Positions 11,797 to 26,396 of a stretch of 64,000 nucleotides of DNA are shown one piece after another (position 1 is the first letter of the stretch; each line of letters opens with the position of its first letter). The stretch is from Lepus europaeus (Eukaryota; Chordata; Mammalia; Lagomorpha; Leporidae), in contig NC_084836.1 in assembly GCF_033115175.1 (NCBI RefSeq), positions 77,590,253 through 77,654,252 of the forward strand, read 5' to 3'. The notes under the pieces are model-generated. The model was given only the letters and a program-made list of their open reading frames with translations. It did not search any database and had not been told where the DNA came from. The translations under genes and the position numbers were made by a program.

Positions 11797-12077
11797 AGAG
11801 CAGGTTAAAGCACCACCTTCAATGCCAGGATCCCATACTGGTGATGGGTTGTGTCCTGGCTGTTCCACTTCCAATACAGCTGCCTGCTAATGCACTTGAA
11901 GAGCAGTGGAAGACAGCCCATGTGCTTGGACCCCTGCACTCATGCGGGACACCCAAATGGACTTCCAGGCTTCTGGCTTTGGGCTGGCCCAGCTGCCATT
12001 AGGGGAGTGGGAATGAACTAATGGATGGAAGATCTCTCTTTCTCTTTCTGTAACTCTTTCAAATAAATAAATAAATC
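11797..12077 (+). mobile_element. C-SINE, old, plus
   Basis: GAGCAGGTTAAAGCACCACC to AAATAAATAAATAAATCT; directly followed by another plus-strand copy. Confidence 0.8.
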
Positions 12078-12408
12078 TGGGGCTGGCACTGTGGCATAGT
12101 GGGTAAAGCTGCCTCCTGAGGTGCAGGCATCCTATATGGGCACCAGTTCGAGTCCCAGCTTCTCCACTTCCCTCCCAGCGTTCTGCTATGGCCTGGGAAA
12201 GCAGCAGAGGATGGCCCAAGTCCTTAGGCCCCTGCACCCATGTAGTCCCTGGAGGAAGCTCCTGGCTCCTGGCTTCAGATTGGCACAGCCCCAGCAGTTG
12301 CGGCCAATTGAGCAGTGAACCAGCAGATTGAAGACCTCTCTCTCTCTCTCTCTGCCTCTCCTTCTCTCTCTGTGTAACTCAGACTCAAATAAATAAATAA
12401 ATCTTAAA
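12078..12408 (+). mobile_element. C-SINE, plus
   Basis: Head GGGGCTGGCACTGTGGCATA, CT run, tail AAATAAATAAATAAATCTTA. Inserted into the tail of the preceding element. Confidence 0.9.
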
Positions 12409-12424
12409 AATTATTTAAATAAAT

Positions 12425-12597
12425 AAATCTTTTTAAGAAAAAAAGATTTATTTGAAACTCAGAGTTACAGAGAGAGAGGGAGAGACAGAGATAGAGAAGT
12501 CTTCCATCTGCTGGTTCACTCCCCAGATGGCCGCGATGGCCGGAACTGTGCCAACCTGAAGTCAGGAGTTTCTTCCAGCCTCCCATGCAGGGAAATA
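12425..12597 (-). mobile_element. C-SINE, minus, truncated
   Basis: Antisense tail AAAAAAGATTTATTTGAAAC and half of the body, then an abrupt end near CATGCAGGG. Confidence 0.85.
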
Positions 12598-12599
12598 TC

Positions 12600-13380
12600 A
12601 TTATATTAAAAAAAAAGAATCATATCTATGAAACCTGTTTATAATAATGACTAAAAATGTTAAAAAAAAAGTGTGAGAAAGAAGGCAATGTAAAAATTTT
12701 TGATTTTTTTAAAAAAAATTTGGATTAACCTGTAATATATGAACATTTTCATGGGGTACAGTGCAATATTTCAATACACGATAACAGCATAAACCAATGG
12801 CAGCAGGCCACCAGGCTTTGCATCTCCATGCCACTTTGTTCTGTCTGAAGCCTCCTAACCTCTCTCTTCCAGGTGTTTACACAGTAGGAGGTAACACAGC
12901 TTTGAAATGTGTGGTTGTTCCACTGTGCTTGAACCTGCCACTTCCACCCAGCTGTGTTCTGGTACCTGTCATCCTGCCTCCCTGTATCCCTTCCTTGCCA
13001 TCCTGGGGCGGGGGGGGGGCTTTCTTTTTTAATTTTAAAATTAAAAAGGGGTTTTTCAGGAAACATCCTAGTATTGACCTCATAATTTAGTGGGAAGGAC
13101 TCACCAGCTCCATGACACTCACCTTCAGTTCTGAGGAACCACAGTGGCTGGAGCAAGAATTTACCGTTGTGTCCTAGCCGGCCATAGCACCCTAGTAATG
13201 GAGCCTGCACTGTTCAAGTCAAAGGTGCCTGCTCTTCATTTGAAGCATGGAAATGTTGCTATGATTCCAGCTTACTTTACAGGTTTGCTGTGAGGACCAA
13301 ATCCTAAAGTGTAAGGTTTCCCAGTATCATAAAGAGAAGAGCAGAATTTTTTGGGGGGGTGTGGGTTCCTGCAAAGATAG
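12600..13380. other. Unassigned interval
   Basis: Mixed-composition sequence. A 153-codon minus-strand open stretch (13210-12749) shows no domain and runs through low-complexity G/T and A/T tracts, so I do not call it a gene. Confidence 0.35.
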
Positions 13381-13612
13381 CACCTAGGGCTCCCAGATGC
13401 CAGGTACCGTAGAAGGGGGTAGGGGTGATCCATGGTTTTACACAGAGTGCCCAGTGCAGGAAGGGTCACTGTGGTGTGGCCCTGGCCAACCCCACAAACA
13501 CATGCACCTGCCCAGTCCCACTGATTCAGCTGCCTCCCTCAAGCCCCATAGGCAACCCACCTATGACGGCCAAAGCCCTGTTGAAAAGTTGAGGTTGCCA
13601 GGGTCTGACAAA
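13380..13612 (-). repeat. Dispersed repeat R1, inverted relative of 46470-46690
   Basis: Shares, in reverse complement, blocks such as CAGGTTGCCTATGGGGCTTG and TTGTGGGGGTGGCCAGGACC with 46490-46590. Family unknown. Confidence 0.75.
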
Positions 13613-13814
13613 AGGAAAGTCAAAGGAATTTTATATCTTGTATAGTAGGATTCCTCAGAACTACTGCTTTTGGAACATAGATGGAGGGAAATAAAAGGGT
13701 TCTGGGCCAGAGAGTTCACGCTTTGAAGACACTTTCATATGATAGCTATTGTAGTTGTGCAGTTTTGTACTGCTGTGTGGATAGTGGACAGCTAAGTCCT
13801 TACTTTGAAACATC

Positions 13815-14340
13815 GAGTTTTCCCCCAGAAACCTTTTACTGAAGGAATATCAACTTCATATATATCCTAAGTACCCCTTCAGGAATACCAGAATCTTCCC
13901 ACGATCCCACCCACACTCTGCCCCACACTCCCACCCCTCTTCCTCCTCAGTCTCTTAGTCCCATTCCTATTCTTTACCAAGTTCTATTTCAATTAATTTA
14001 TTATGCACATAGGGTTAATTCTCTACTAAGTAAAGTGCTCTACAGATTGTATGGGAAAAAACCCTGTTCCTCCAGAGTCATAAAAGGGCTGTTCAAAGAC
14101 ATTGCTTCTCACAGCGTCAATTCCAGTTCTATAGGTGACCTTCTCGGGGCTCTATAAGCTATCGCAGATCAGGAAGAACAAAGGGTGTATCTCTTCACCC
14201 TATCCCAACAAACAACCAAACCAAAACAAAAGCTATAAAATTATTGCCCAACCAAGAATCGAGGCACCCTCAGGTAATTAATGACGGACTATATTTAGAA
14301 TGGTATTTTATTGATTAAATTGATTCAATATAATCAATGA
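13815..14340 (-). mobile_element. Lagomorph LINE-1 3' UTR fragment, minus
   Basis: The reverse complement resembles the 3' UTR of the L1 at 49790-52850: a GAGAAGCAATG block with nearby AACAGCC, then the ACTTAGTAGAGAATTAA-type block. The end near 14170-14310 also matches 48690-48850 in inverted orientation. Confidence 0.65.
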
Positions 14341-14349
14341 ACACATATA

Positions 14350-14640
14350 GGCTTTCGAAGTGTTTGTATGTTGTGGTATGTGTGTGTGCATCTGTGTGTG
14401 CATGTGGGTACGTGTGATGTCTGTGGTGTCTATGTGTCTGGGAGGGTGTGCACATGTGCATGTGTTCATGTTTGTGTGTCTATGTGTCAGTGCAGAGTGT
14501 GAGTGTGTGTGTACAGGTGTATGTGTGTCTGAGTGTGTGTGTGTGTTGTGTCTGTGCATGTGTGTGTGTATGTGATGTGTATGGGGTGCCTATGTTGTGT
14601 GTGCATGTGTAGATGTATTCCTGAGTGTGCATGTGTGGTT
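14350..14640. repeat. TG-rich minisatellite
   Basis: Irregular TGTGTG/GTGTCTATG array that gives spurious Cys/Val open frames. An inverted CA-rich counterpart lies at 48250-48620. Confidence 0.9.
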
Positions 14641-15012
14641 TGTCCAGAGAGTGATGCTACACTGGGTAGCTTGGCAGCATTTGCAAATGGCTGCTCCAGC
14701 CCTCCTGGTGTTGTGCAGGGAGCATGGCCCTTGGTGTGTGTGTGCAGCCAGGCGAGGATCGTGGCAGGCGCTGGCAGGTCACAGAGGCCATTGGCAGCTC
14801 CAGGGCCGAGCAGGCAGGCTCTACTGCACAAGCGTGGGCTGGTCCTCTGGCCTTGGGGCCTCGTGGATGTGGGCCTGGGGAGAGTGCGGTGTCCCGGTGA
14901 TCGACACCTCATGGGGCCCAGGAAGACGGACCAGACCGAGGCCTTGGCAAAGGGAAGTGAGCAGAGTGGCCAGGATGTGAGCAGAGCCCACTGGGATGAC
15001 GGCAGTGGAGCC
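14640..15012 (-). repeat. GC-rich repeat R2, copy 1 (minus)
   Basis: The reverse complement matches 26480-26740 and 47860-48230, sharing CCACATCCACGAGGCCCCAA and CCTGGAGCTGCCAATGGCCT with the former. It abuts the start of DUP-A at 15018. Confidence 0.85.
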
Positions 15013-16329
15013 GTTTCCAGAAGTTTAGGGGAGAAGAGAGAGGGTTGAATGGATAAAGCACAGGGGAAGTTTTAGGGCAGTGTACTTTTGTGCCTAATCC
15101 TAAATTTGTGGAGATATAACATTATGCATTTGTCAAAACCCACTGAATGTTAGAGCAATGCAAATCAACGTTAATATATGTAAATAAAGTAATTATTTAG
15201 GCAGTTCAAGGAGTGCCAGCATGAAAGGCAACTAGTGAAAAAACACTGTAACCATATTACAAATGTATGGAACGACTTCATTGAGAAGCATGGGGAAAAA
15301 GATGTTAACACAAGTAATTCTGGAAAGGACTGAAGTCTGTGACAGTCAAGGCAAAGGAAGCTGCCAAACACCTTGCTCTAGTTAATAATGTTTTCTAGGA
15401 TGATACGGGTTTTACTTTCTCTTTTTCTTTAAATTCAACAGGCTTATTGCACCTAATGCCACAGAGAAATGAATCAGAATATGACATGAGGAAGTTTTCA
15501 GTTTCCCATACATCGACATTCAACTGATCAGAAGTATACAGTCCCATCCATTTCTGTCCTTGGGGCTTGAATAATAACAAATCCCCAAATTTTCTCCATT
15601 TTCAAACACCACTTAAATTTAGGTATATGTCTATATTGCTTCCAAGATTTACGGTTGATAAAACTTTGACATCTAAAAATTAACATTTGGGGGTGGGGAG
15701 CTGCTTAATTGATGAAAAAACATTATATTAAAATATAATTTCCAAAAGCCCAATTAAAAAAAAAAGGTCAGATTAATGGTGAAAGCATGCATGAACAAAA
15801 TATTCCCCAAAGTACACCTTAGTGAAAAAGAGATATTTAAAAAAAATTGGGCTCACTTTTTATTTCTTTTTTATTTAAATGTACAACCAACTCCAGTTAG
15901 GAACCTAAAAAGCTACGTAATAAATTGTTATAAAATCTCAGGATCTATTTTAAGAGCCCAAGAAATGGTTTACTATCATTTAGCAAGTAGGGATTTTTCC
16001 TCCCTCCAAAGAATAATTTTGAAAAATATGGTTAAGTTTAAAAAGTTGCAGTGTGTGAACAGCAGTTCCATTGGAAGTGAGATTACATTACTGTCATTAA
16101 AAAACAGCCCACTTCAGAAAAATGGAATGAAGCCTGTACAAAAAGCTATTTAACACTGATAAAAAATAAAATACTTTGGAATTATGCACACATATGGAAG
16201 CTACATTTTAAACTTTTCTCATTGTCATGTTTAAAATGTACACAATTACCTTACATTCATATCACTTATCAATTTATTAAAAATAGAACTGCAATATGCT
16301 AGAAGAGGTCCATCCCAGGGACGTGGGCA

Positions 16330-18680
16330 CACATCTGCAGCCCCCTGGGAGGCCGGAGTCCTGTGCACAGCCAGGTTTGGAACAGGCTCTACCACGGTCC
16401 TTCCCTGTCTTCCAATAGAAGCCCACGGTCATCCCTATGCTCTCCTTCCGGTTGCCGCTGCACCGTCAGGAGGGGAGAGCGAGCTGGCGGCGTGGCCAGG
16501 ACCCCAGCAGCAGCATCTGCTGTGGCATCCATTCTGACGCTTCCGTCCTCCGTAAAGCCCCAGCCTGCATGCCCTATGGCTCCCCTGTACTGCGAGTCTG
16601 AGGAGAGCAGTCACTGTCCCCAGGGCCAGGTCTGGAGGAGCATCTGGAAACCTGCTGGTCCTCAGCCCCCAGGGGACCCCCGGCTGCCTTGGATGCTGTC
16701 CACAGGCCCTCAGCCGCTCCTCCCTTTTTTTGATGTGGCTTTCAAAAACAGACTCTGGTGACACGGAGCGTCCAATGTGGAAAGTGAGCAGGAGGCTTCT
16801 GCCAGGAATGTTGGTCAGGGCAAGGCTTGGCTGCTGAGTGGTCCGGCCCTTTCTCAGGCAGCTCCCCTCGGGCCTTCTCGTGGGCAGCTGGTGGGCCGCC
16901 CTCATGCCTGCCCCTGGAGCCTCACAGCCGGACAGGAGTAAGGAGTCACCCCATGGAGCCTGTTTCTTACTTTCTTCAGCTCTGCAAAACACACCCTGAG
17001 GCTTCCAGGCATGTCTACTGCCGGCTCTGGGGGCCCACACCACAGGACTTGAACTCTACTCCTGCCTCTTGCTTGTCTTTGTCAGGTCTGGGACCTGGGG
17101 CTCTCCATGCATGCCCTCTAGGGTCTCCGGTAACCCTGCAGGCCTGGGGTACCTTCTCTATGTCATGGCTGGGGCAGGGTGGGGGTACGAGAGCAGGCTC
17201 ATTTCTCAAAAGGGCCACCACAGACTCTGACTCCTCCACCTCTTTCTTCTTCAGGGCGGTGATGATCTGGTTCCCATTTACAACCCGGTCACTCTCGCTG
17301 TGAGCCCCTCTCCAGGTCAGCTTGCTCTCTCGTAGCTCAGAGCACCGGAGAACGTAGGTCAGGAAGTACCTGTGGGCTGCACCCAATACTTCTGCTCCCC
17401 TCACCCCCCACCGTGGATGTCAGCCTCACTGGTGAGCCCATGGCTCTATAAAGGTCACCCAGCTGCACCCAAGAGGACTGTAGGGATGTGTTTTGGCCAG
17501 CATGTTCACCGACGGAAAAGTGTGCTTCTCTGAGAAGCGTTCATGGGAGGGCGGTCAATGGACATGACAGTCAGGACCCAGGCCAGGTGGGAGGCTGACC
17601 TCGCAGTCAGTAAGGCAGAACAAACCTGGATCCTGTGCTCTGTTCTATCAGCAGTGTAAACTCCTTGAGAAAGCGCTGGCAGAGCTGGGTTTTCCCCAAA
17701 GTGCTGGACATCATGGTAAGCCACACAGGTTCAGCTACCCCTGGAACAGAACGTACATTTGAGAGAGTCCCACCTAATGCCCCCAGAGCTTGGACCTGCA
17801 GAGTGGACTCTGCTATCTCCCTCCAGCAGATCATGGCCTTTCCAACTGCACTCTTGAGCCTGCTCATGAGAGTCAAACAGGGGAAATGAGAGAAAAAGAA
17901 GTCCTGGAAGTTCCTTTTTGCTTCATTTCTCTCACACAGGGAAACGATGATGCTCACGGCAACTTTCTTCCTCCTAACCATGGCTGCGTAGAACTGCAGG
18001 TTTCTTCAGCCAAGCTGCATGTCTCGGCCGTTGACTTCCTGGGAGTGATGCTGTTGCCAGACGTTTCATCTGACTTCGGAGCCAGAGGCATTGTAACTAC
18101 TGGAGGACGAGGTAATGGAGCCCAGGCATGGGAAGGGCATGGAAAAAGGCTGCCCAGGGAGGCTGGTGGAGCAACACCCCCATCCCTGTCTCCATTCTGC
18201 CCTTGGCCCTGTGTTTCAAAAGGTGTGCAGGAAGCTACAGAGAAAGAAGCTCTCCTGGTGAGCTGGAGGGGTCCTCCGTCACTTGGCCCTGCAGCAGACC
18301 TAGGTCACCTGCATCGCGCCCAGGACCCACACAGTTCTGATGTGTGTTCAGTTTTCCCGAGTTAGGCTCTTGGTGCATGTGGTCCAGGCTGACTTGGCAT
18401 CATCTGCACTTCCTCGGAAGCTGCCCATTCTAGCAGAGCAGACGGCACTGAGCATCCATTGTGGAGGAGAACGCGCTCAGTGCATCCTTCAGGAGGGTCC
18501 TTTGGAACTCACTGCCACAGCGCCAAACTTCATTTCCCCCAGCACGCTGACACCAGAAGCTGGTCCTTTGGGCTCCCCCCTGGCGTGTGTAAAGACCCCG
18601 GAGGAGCCATGGGAAGAGCTGCTGCTGCCGCTGCTGCTGAGGCTGCCACTTCCCTGACAGCACCTGGCTGACCCCTTCAC
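16330..18680 (-). pseudogene. FNIP2: FNIP2 processed pseudogene, copy 1
   Basis: Minus-strand translations in broken frames match folliculin-interacting protein 2, which with folliculin regulates AMPK/mTORC1 signalling and HSP90. From the 5' side: [14 protein letters not shown] (near 18530), [20 protein letters not shown] and [20 protein letters not shown] (near 17900), [18 protein letters not shown] and [11 protein letters not shown] (near 17700), [20 protein letters not shown]-type sequence (17360-17300), NGNQIITALKKKEVEESE (near 17260), NEPALVPP, and further down FESHIKKREERLRACG (near 16720). Blocks from several FNIP2 exons are joined without introns, so this is a retrocopy. Frames shift repeatedly and the conserved C-terminal third is missing. 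The next 0.9 kb on its 3' side is AT-rich and could be retained 3' UTR. Not functional. Confidence 0.86.
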
Positions 18681-19529
18681 TGGGACAGCCTCTGTTTGCT
18701 GAGCTGTGGCCTCTTCAACCTCTGAGAAGCTTTAGAACTGCACAAGGCATGTCTGCCTCTTTATTCACAGGCCTGGTAAACCAGCAGGGGAGTTTCATTC
18801 AGGTCAGACTTCGGCCATGACCAAGAGCTACAGGTTGCCAGGAGCCAGTCACATGAAGGAGCGGCCGACGCCACCTGGCAAGCTGACAGTACCCGGGTCA
18901 TATATTCTCATACTGCACTATATGTACACTGGCATTAAACAGTTAATTAAATGGACTGAAGGAGTAACAAACAGATTTCTCACCACTGAAATGGGATTTT
19001 ACAGATCGTTGGGGGAAGTGAAGCTGTAATTCATGTCTGATGTTTAAGCTTTAGACATCAGTGTGAACTCATGTTTAGTTTGTTTCACATAAATCCTGAT
19101 GTTACACAGAGATATGTAGAGGTGTGAACACAGGCCTGGGATTGTACGTACATGTGTATTTCTTGGCTTTGTCAGCTCAAAGTGCCCAGAAGTAACATAC
19201 GTTCCATAGCACGCAGCACACCAATCACTTGACCTTGCCTTCTAACGTTAGTTATTCAATTATGAAGCTCCTTTGGGAAATGAATGATTCTAAGATTGGC
19301 ACATGGAATATACAAGGTAAGCATGAAGCATGTGTAGTTCCAAAAGTAAAGGAGTGGTGAGAAGAAAAACTTTCCTAGATTGACAGTATTGTCAAAGGGA
19401 AAAGAGACAACTGAGGGAGCTTCCAGGTTACTGCTAAAACAATGTGAACAATGAAACAATTACATTACATTATAGTCCAGATTTGAAAAGCATTTCCTTA
19501 AGTCTCTGCTCATATAAGTAATTAATGAC

Positions 19530-19690
19530 TAAATTCATCAATGGGGGACAATTGATTCTATGGACACAACGGACTATCACTCAGCCATAGAGACGAATGA
19601 AATCCTGACACTTGTAGCAAAACATGTGGAACTGAAGATAATCTTATTAAGTTAAATGACCCAGACAGCAACAGTAGGGCCAGAAGAGGT
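19530..19690 (+). mobile_element. Old LINE-1 3' fragment, plus
   Basis: Phrases such as ATGGACACAACGGACTATCA and TGAAATCCTGACACTTG are typical of the L1 3' region. Duplicated at 59750-59890. Confidence 0.65.
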
Positions 19691-19770
19691 GGCAGAAGAG
19701 ATGGCCGAGGCTGCAGGAGTGTGAGGTGCAGCAGTCCAGGCTCCCCCAGGTCCGGTGACCCGGACACCGC

Positions 19771-22145
<2,375 letters not shown>

Positions 22146-22324
22146 TTAGATACCAGGGTGCTTCAAGAAGTTTGCAGAAAGTAAGAGAAGTAAAATATAA
22201 GCTTATTTTGCCAGAAAAATACTGAAATGTATGCAGAGGTTTTTGTCATAATATTCATGTTCAAGAACATTGTTAAGACGTCTATGCATGGATATTTCTT
22301 GGCACCAAAATGAATTCATCCATT

Positions 22325-22369
22325 TTTTTAAAGATTCATTTATATATTTAAAGGCAGAGTGAGTGGTGG

Positions 22370-22405
<36 letters not shown>

Positions 22406-22606
22406 TCATTTGTTGGTTCACTCCCCAGATGGCCACAATGGCCGGACCTGGGCAAATCTGAAGCCAGGAGCTTCTTCTGGGTCTCCCACATGGGCATCAG
22501 CAGGGAACTGGATGAGAAGTAGAGCAGCCAGGTCTTGAACCAACACCCATATGGCAAGCAAGCATCACAAGCTGCAGCTGTACCTGCTACGCCACAGCCT
22601 TTGTCC
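22325..22606 (-). mobile_element. C-SINE, minus
   Basis: Antisense tail TTTTTTTAAAGATTCATTTA, GA-rich run, and head ending TACGCCACAGCCTTTGTCCC. Confidence 0.88.
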
Positions 22607-22654
22607 CATGAACTTGTTTTAATGCTGCTTTCCATAACATTCTCAAGTGCCCTA

Positions 22655-22658
22655 AAAT

Positions 22659-22721
<63 letters not shown>

Positions 22722-22738
22722 TATATATATATACTTAT
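22655..22738. repeat. Compound (CA)n(TA)n microsatellite
   Basis: CA run 22658-22684, then TA run and mixed ACAC/ATAT to about 22738. Confidence 0.95.
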
Positions 22739-22739
22739 A

Positions 22740-23188
22740 TACTGAGCTGGTCATCTTGCTATGGGGATAGAAATCCTGTGTGATCATCTCTCCCCCACAA
22801 GAGTCAAAGCTCTGAAATACAATTTCAGCCATATGCGTAAGTCTGGTTTTGAGCCCTGTGTTGCTGACTTCCTTTCCCTTTGGAGATGGGGATGGGCATT
22901 GCCCTTCCTCTAATGGAATTGCTCCAGACCTCCAAAGCTTACTCCTGGGGATCCCTGTGTACACACACAGAATCCTGTGAGTCTGCACACTCAGATGTGC
23001 TGTTTCAAAGTGCAGGGGCTCCTGCTTCCTTGGCTTGCAGCTCCTCTTCCTCACCCTTCCTTCCTGAGATTGCCCTGTTTGTCTATCCTTTATGCATTCT
23101 CCAGAGGCTTCTCTGAGCCCCTCCCCAGCAGCAGTTTTCCGTCTGTGGTTCTGGGCATGCTCTTAACCATGAAAGGGCCTTCTTGCAA
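22740..23188. other. Unassigned interval
   Basis: No gene. Open stretches on both strands are short, lack domains and run into flanking microsatellite or L1 sequence. Confidence 0.4.
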
Positions 23189-23189
23189 A

Positions 23190-23475
23190 AAGCTCTTGTT
23201 TGTTTGCTTGTTTAAAATATCTTTTCTCAAACAGTATTTTACACTTTACGTTCTGTGTGGGTGCAAACTGACGAAATCTTCATTTAACACATACTAAATC
23301 GATCTTCTGTATATAAAATTAATTGAAAATGAATCTTGATGTGAATGGAATGTGAGAGGGACAGGAGATGGGAGGTGTGTAGGTGGGAAGGAAGTTATTG
23401 GGGGGAAGCCATTGTAATCCATAAACTGTACTTTGGAAATTATATTTACTAAATAAAAGTTTTAAAAAATATCTT
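23190..23475 (+). mobile_element. LINE-1 3' end, plus
   Basis: TGTGGGTGCAAACTGACGAA, GATCTTCTGTATATAAAAT, AATGAATCTTGATG and tail TTACTAAATAAAAGTTTT match the end of the L1 at 52610-52850. Confidence 0.88.
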
Positions 23476-24235
23476 TTCTTTTCTCAAAGCTAATAAGTGC
23501 ATTACAGGAAACTTAAAAACACAAGACACAAAGAACAAAGTCATCTGCTATCACAACCTGTTGAGTTCATCATGTCCTTTTGGGTCCCGTGCACGCACAC
23601 ACAACACTCACGTTTATATGACTGAGATATAGAATGTACCCATCATGCTTTCTGACACTGCAAGAATATTTACCAATTCCAAATGCCAAAGATGTATGAG
23701 TATTTTAATAACCAAAAATATACTACATTAACTCAGTCTTTTAGGAAAAACTGTAATTGATTTTCTTGGAAACAAAAATTTTGTAAAAGACAAAAATAGC
23801 AACAGGCCTCTAAATACAAGTTTTCCCCAAGTTGCAATTAAGATGTTGCATTCCCTCACTGCCCTACACTGACACCCACAGCAACGTGTTCTGTGTGTTC
23901 TGTTTCTAAGAGAATTGCTCTAAGAGAATTCATGACCACATTGGTATTATAGAAATATTAGAAAGAAAGCATGTTTGCATTCACTTTCTTAATGCATTCC
24001 TACAGAAGTTTAAAAAAATGCACATTCACCAATGGTTACAATCAAAATGCAAATAGGGCACCTCTCACTGTGAACTTCTTTCTGCCTCTCTGGTGACAGC
24101 CAACAAAGAAGTTCTGATACACACTGACTACTCAGACATGGTTTAATGATTCATGGTTTAATAGATCCAGCATGCATCTATTTTATCACTTATCACAAAA
24201 AGATACAAACTGCCTAATTCACCACCGCTACTTTT
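23476..24235. other. AT-rich interval, nothing recognised
   Basis: No ORF or clear repeat. A short direct duplication (CTAAGAGAATT twice, 23907-23930) is visible. Confidence 0.4.
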
Positions 24236-26150
24236 ATCATACATTGCACCCTCAACACGTGTTATCTATAAAGTGTAGCTGTTGTAAAGAATGAACCATG
24301 CCCACAATAACCATGGGTACTTACCAAAAAATGCACATAGATACCTACTGGTTTAACCTAAACGCATCTTCTACATATGGAGGTACTAGTAATGATCCCT
24401 TCCCTTCACCGTCCCCATACACCATTGCAGTGACTATGCCCCGAACTGTGACATCTCCCTCCCCGAGGAGGGCTAGCAAGGGTCACTCCCATAAGGCATC
24501 CCTCCTAAAAACTACCAAGAGCAGTGTTTACACAGGCATTATCTTCTTACCTCTACTTTGAACATACTTTGGACATTAGGAATATGTATCTTTACTACAC
24601 AGCAATATCAACTAAAATGCACCTATATGACAACAGATAGACAATTGGAGCAATCTAACAGAAGGTAACCCTTCTATGCACACTTCCTCATGACCCCACC
24701 CCCACTGCCCACCACCCAGTGACTTCAGCATTCTCTCCCAGACATCAACTATAATGCCATTCCCAAAATGTAACCACTCCTATGAAATAACAAACTACTT
24801 CAGCAAGGTGTTACTTTTAAACACCTAGAGACCAGATGTTTCCAGTAAAAACTTCAGTTGCCCACTAAACACACAAGAGCCCCTAAACTACCCACACACA
24901 TAACAAAGGCTCTAATGGGAGTGTCTTCTCCCAGTTCTGGGCTAGGAAACCTTTCCCTTCCCATCTATGCCAACCCAGTGGACAGGTAGAAGAAGCACCT
25001 GTAATGCTTACAGGGAATGTTAACAATATCACTTCCATAAGTGGCTCTAAGAACAGTCTTTCTTATGAGTTTTAACACAAAGCAAACTCCACGTACTCCT
25101 TTATTAACACTACATTTGTCATACACCAGCAACCTATTTAACATCTAGGAAGACTAGGTATTGTAAAGTGGGACTTGTTTGCCCTTTATATATACCTTAT
25201 GTACACACCATGACAAACAGCCTGGACAATGGTTCACCTCATCCCACTGCACACACTCTGGGGAAAAGCCCTGTAGACTTTCACCCGCTGCTTCCTCCCT
25301 GAAGCAGCACAAACACCACAGTGTGTACTGCTCAGACCAGGAGTTCATCATTCCACTTCCAAGAAACAGTATTCCATGTGAATTTAACAAAAGGATATCC
25401 TCAAAATGTATTATTCACTACCTATACTGCCAACGAGTTTGGCACTTCAGAAGTTTGCACTTCTGAACATCTAGAAGAATTAGATGTTTCAAAGAAGGAC
25501 TTAAATGTGTCCACCACATACACAGCAGTGTTGAATAAACTGTACGCAGGGAACTGCTCATATCAGAGGTGTCTTCTAAATAGGAGCATTCACATAGCTC
25601 TAGAGAAGTCTTCACTTCTTCCAACTCCGTCCCCCTCCCACTCACAGGTAGATGTGGGCAAACGTGTCACTGCAATGTGAAGTGACAATTTCACTTCCAA
25701 AAGTCTTTTTCAGAAGACAGTTTTTGTATAAATTTTAACACAAAAATACCAAATGTGTTAGTCTATTAACTCTACTTTTGTCTTCCATTGGCAATCTCTT
25801 TAATATCTACAGACCAGACTACATCTTGTAAAATTAGGACTCTTTGTCCCATACATACACAAAATATAAAAAACAGCAAAGTTAAATCAAATGCATGTAA
25901 CGTATAGTGAAGTACCAAGCTCTAATTTTCAAGCACACAGTAGTAAAAACACAATTTGTAATCTCTTCCCACCCACCTCCCTCAACCCAACCAACAAAGC
26001 ACAACAGAGCGCAGTGTCCACAAAACTCGCTCACCAATTCCATTTCCAAACGTTCCCTACCACTTTTTTTTTAAAGCTATATAGGAAAGTGCTAACCCAC
26101 TGTTCCTACTTTAAATACAATAAGCACTTCTAAACATCTCCATCACTAGA
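24235..26150. repeat. Diverged tandem repeat, unit about 0.26-0.34 kb, about six to seven units
   Basis: Aligned landmarks recur near 24262, 24565, 24825, 25145, 25472, 25808 and 26135. Each has a TTTTAACACAAA-like block, a TTAACTCTAC..TTGTC block, an AACATCTAGAAGA-like block, and a pyrimidine-rich CCCACC stretch. Units are far from identical, so the array is old. Two further units lie at about 46900-47600. No coding frame is conserved between units. Confidence 0.72.
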
Positions 26151-26159
26151 TAGTTCATA

Positions 26160-26282
26160 TGCAGATCTTCAAAAAGTTCATGGAAAATACTTGTTACACA
26201 AAAAGCTTTATAGGTTTTGATACTTTAGCACCAAAATAAACATCCTTTTGACTTCATTTTCCATGAAATTTCTGAAGTACCC
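26160..26282. mobile_element. Short palindromic DNA-transposon-like element
   Basis: Terminal inverted repeats of about 22 bases, CTTCAAAAAGTTCATGGAAA (26169) against the reverse complement of TTCCATGAAATTTCTGAAG (to 26277), with GCACCAAAATAAA in the middle. Relatives without clear palindromy are seen near 22150-22320 and 62235-62350. Confidence 0.55.
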
Positions 26283-26396
26283 GCGGGTAAGGACCTGCCC
26301 ACTAAGAATACAACACCGTTAAAACAAAATTGCACAGAAGTAAACAATGGCTATGATCTCAGGTATATTCTAAATATGATTATTTTGATAGTCTGC

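Noticed and set aside
14360-14575. Cys/Val-rich and, at 48100-48686, Thr/His-rich open frames
   Set aside because: Produced by TG/CA minisatellites; no stop codons arise in such repeats.
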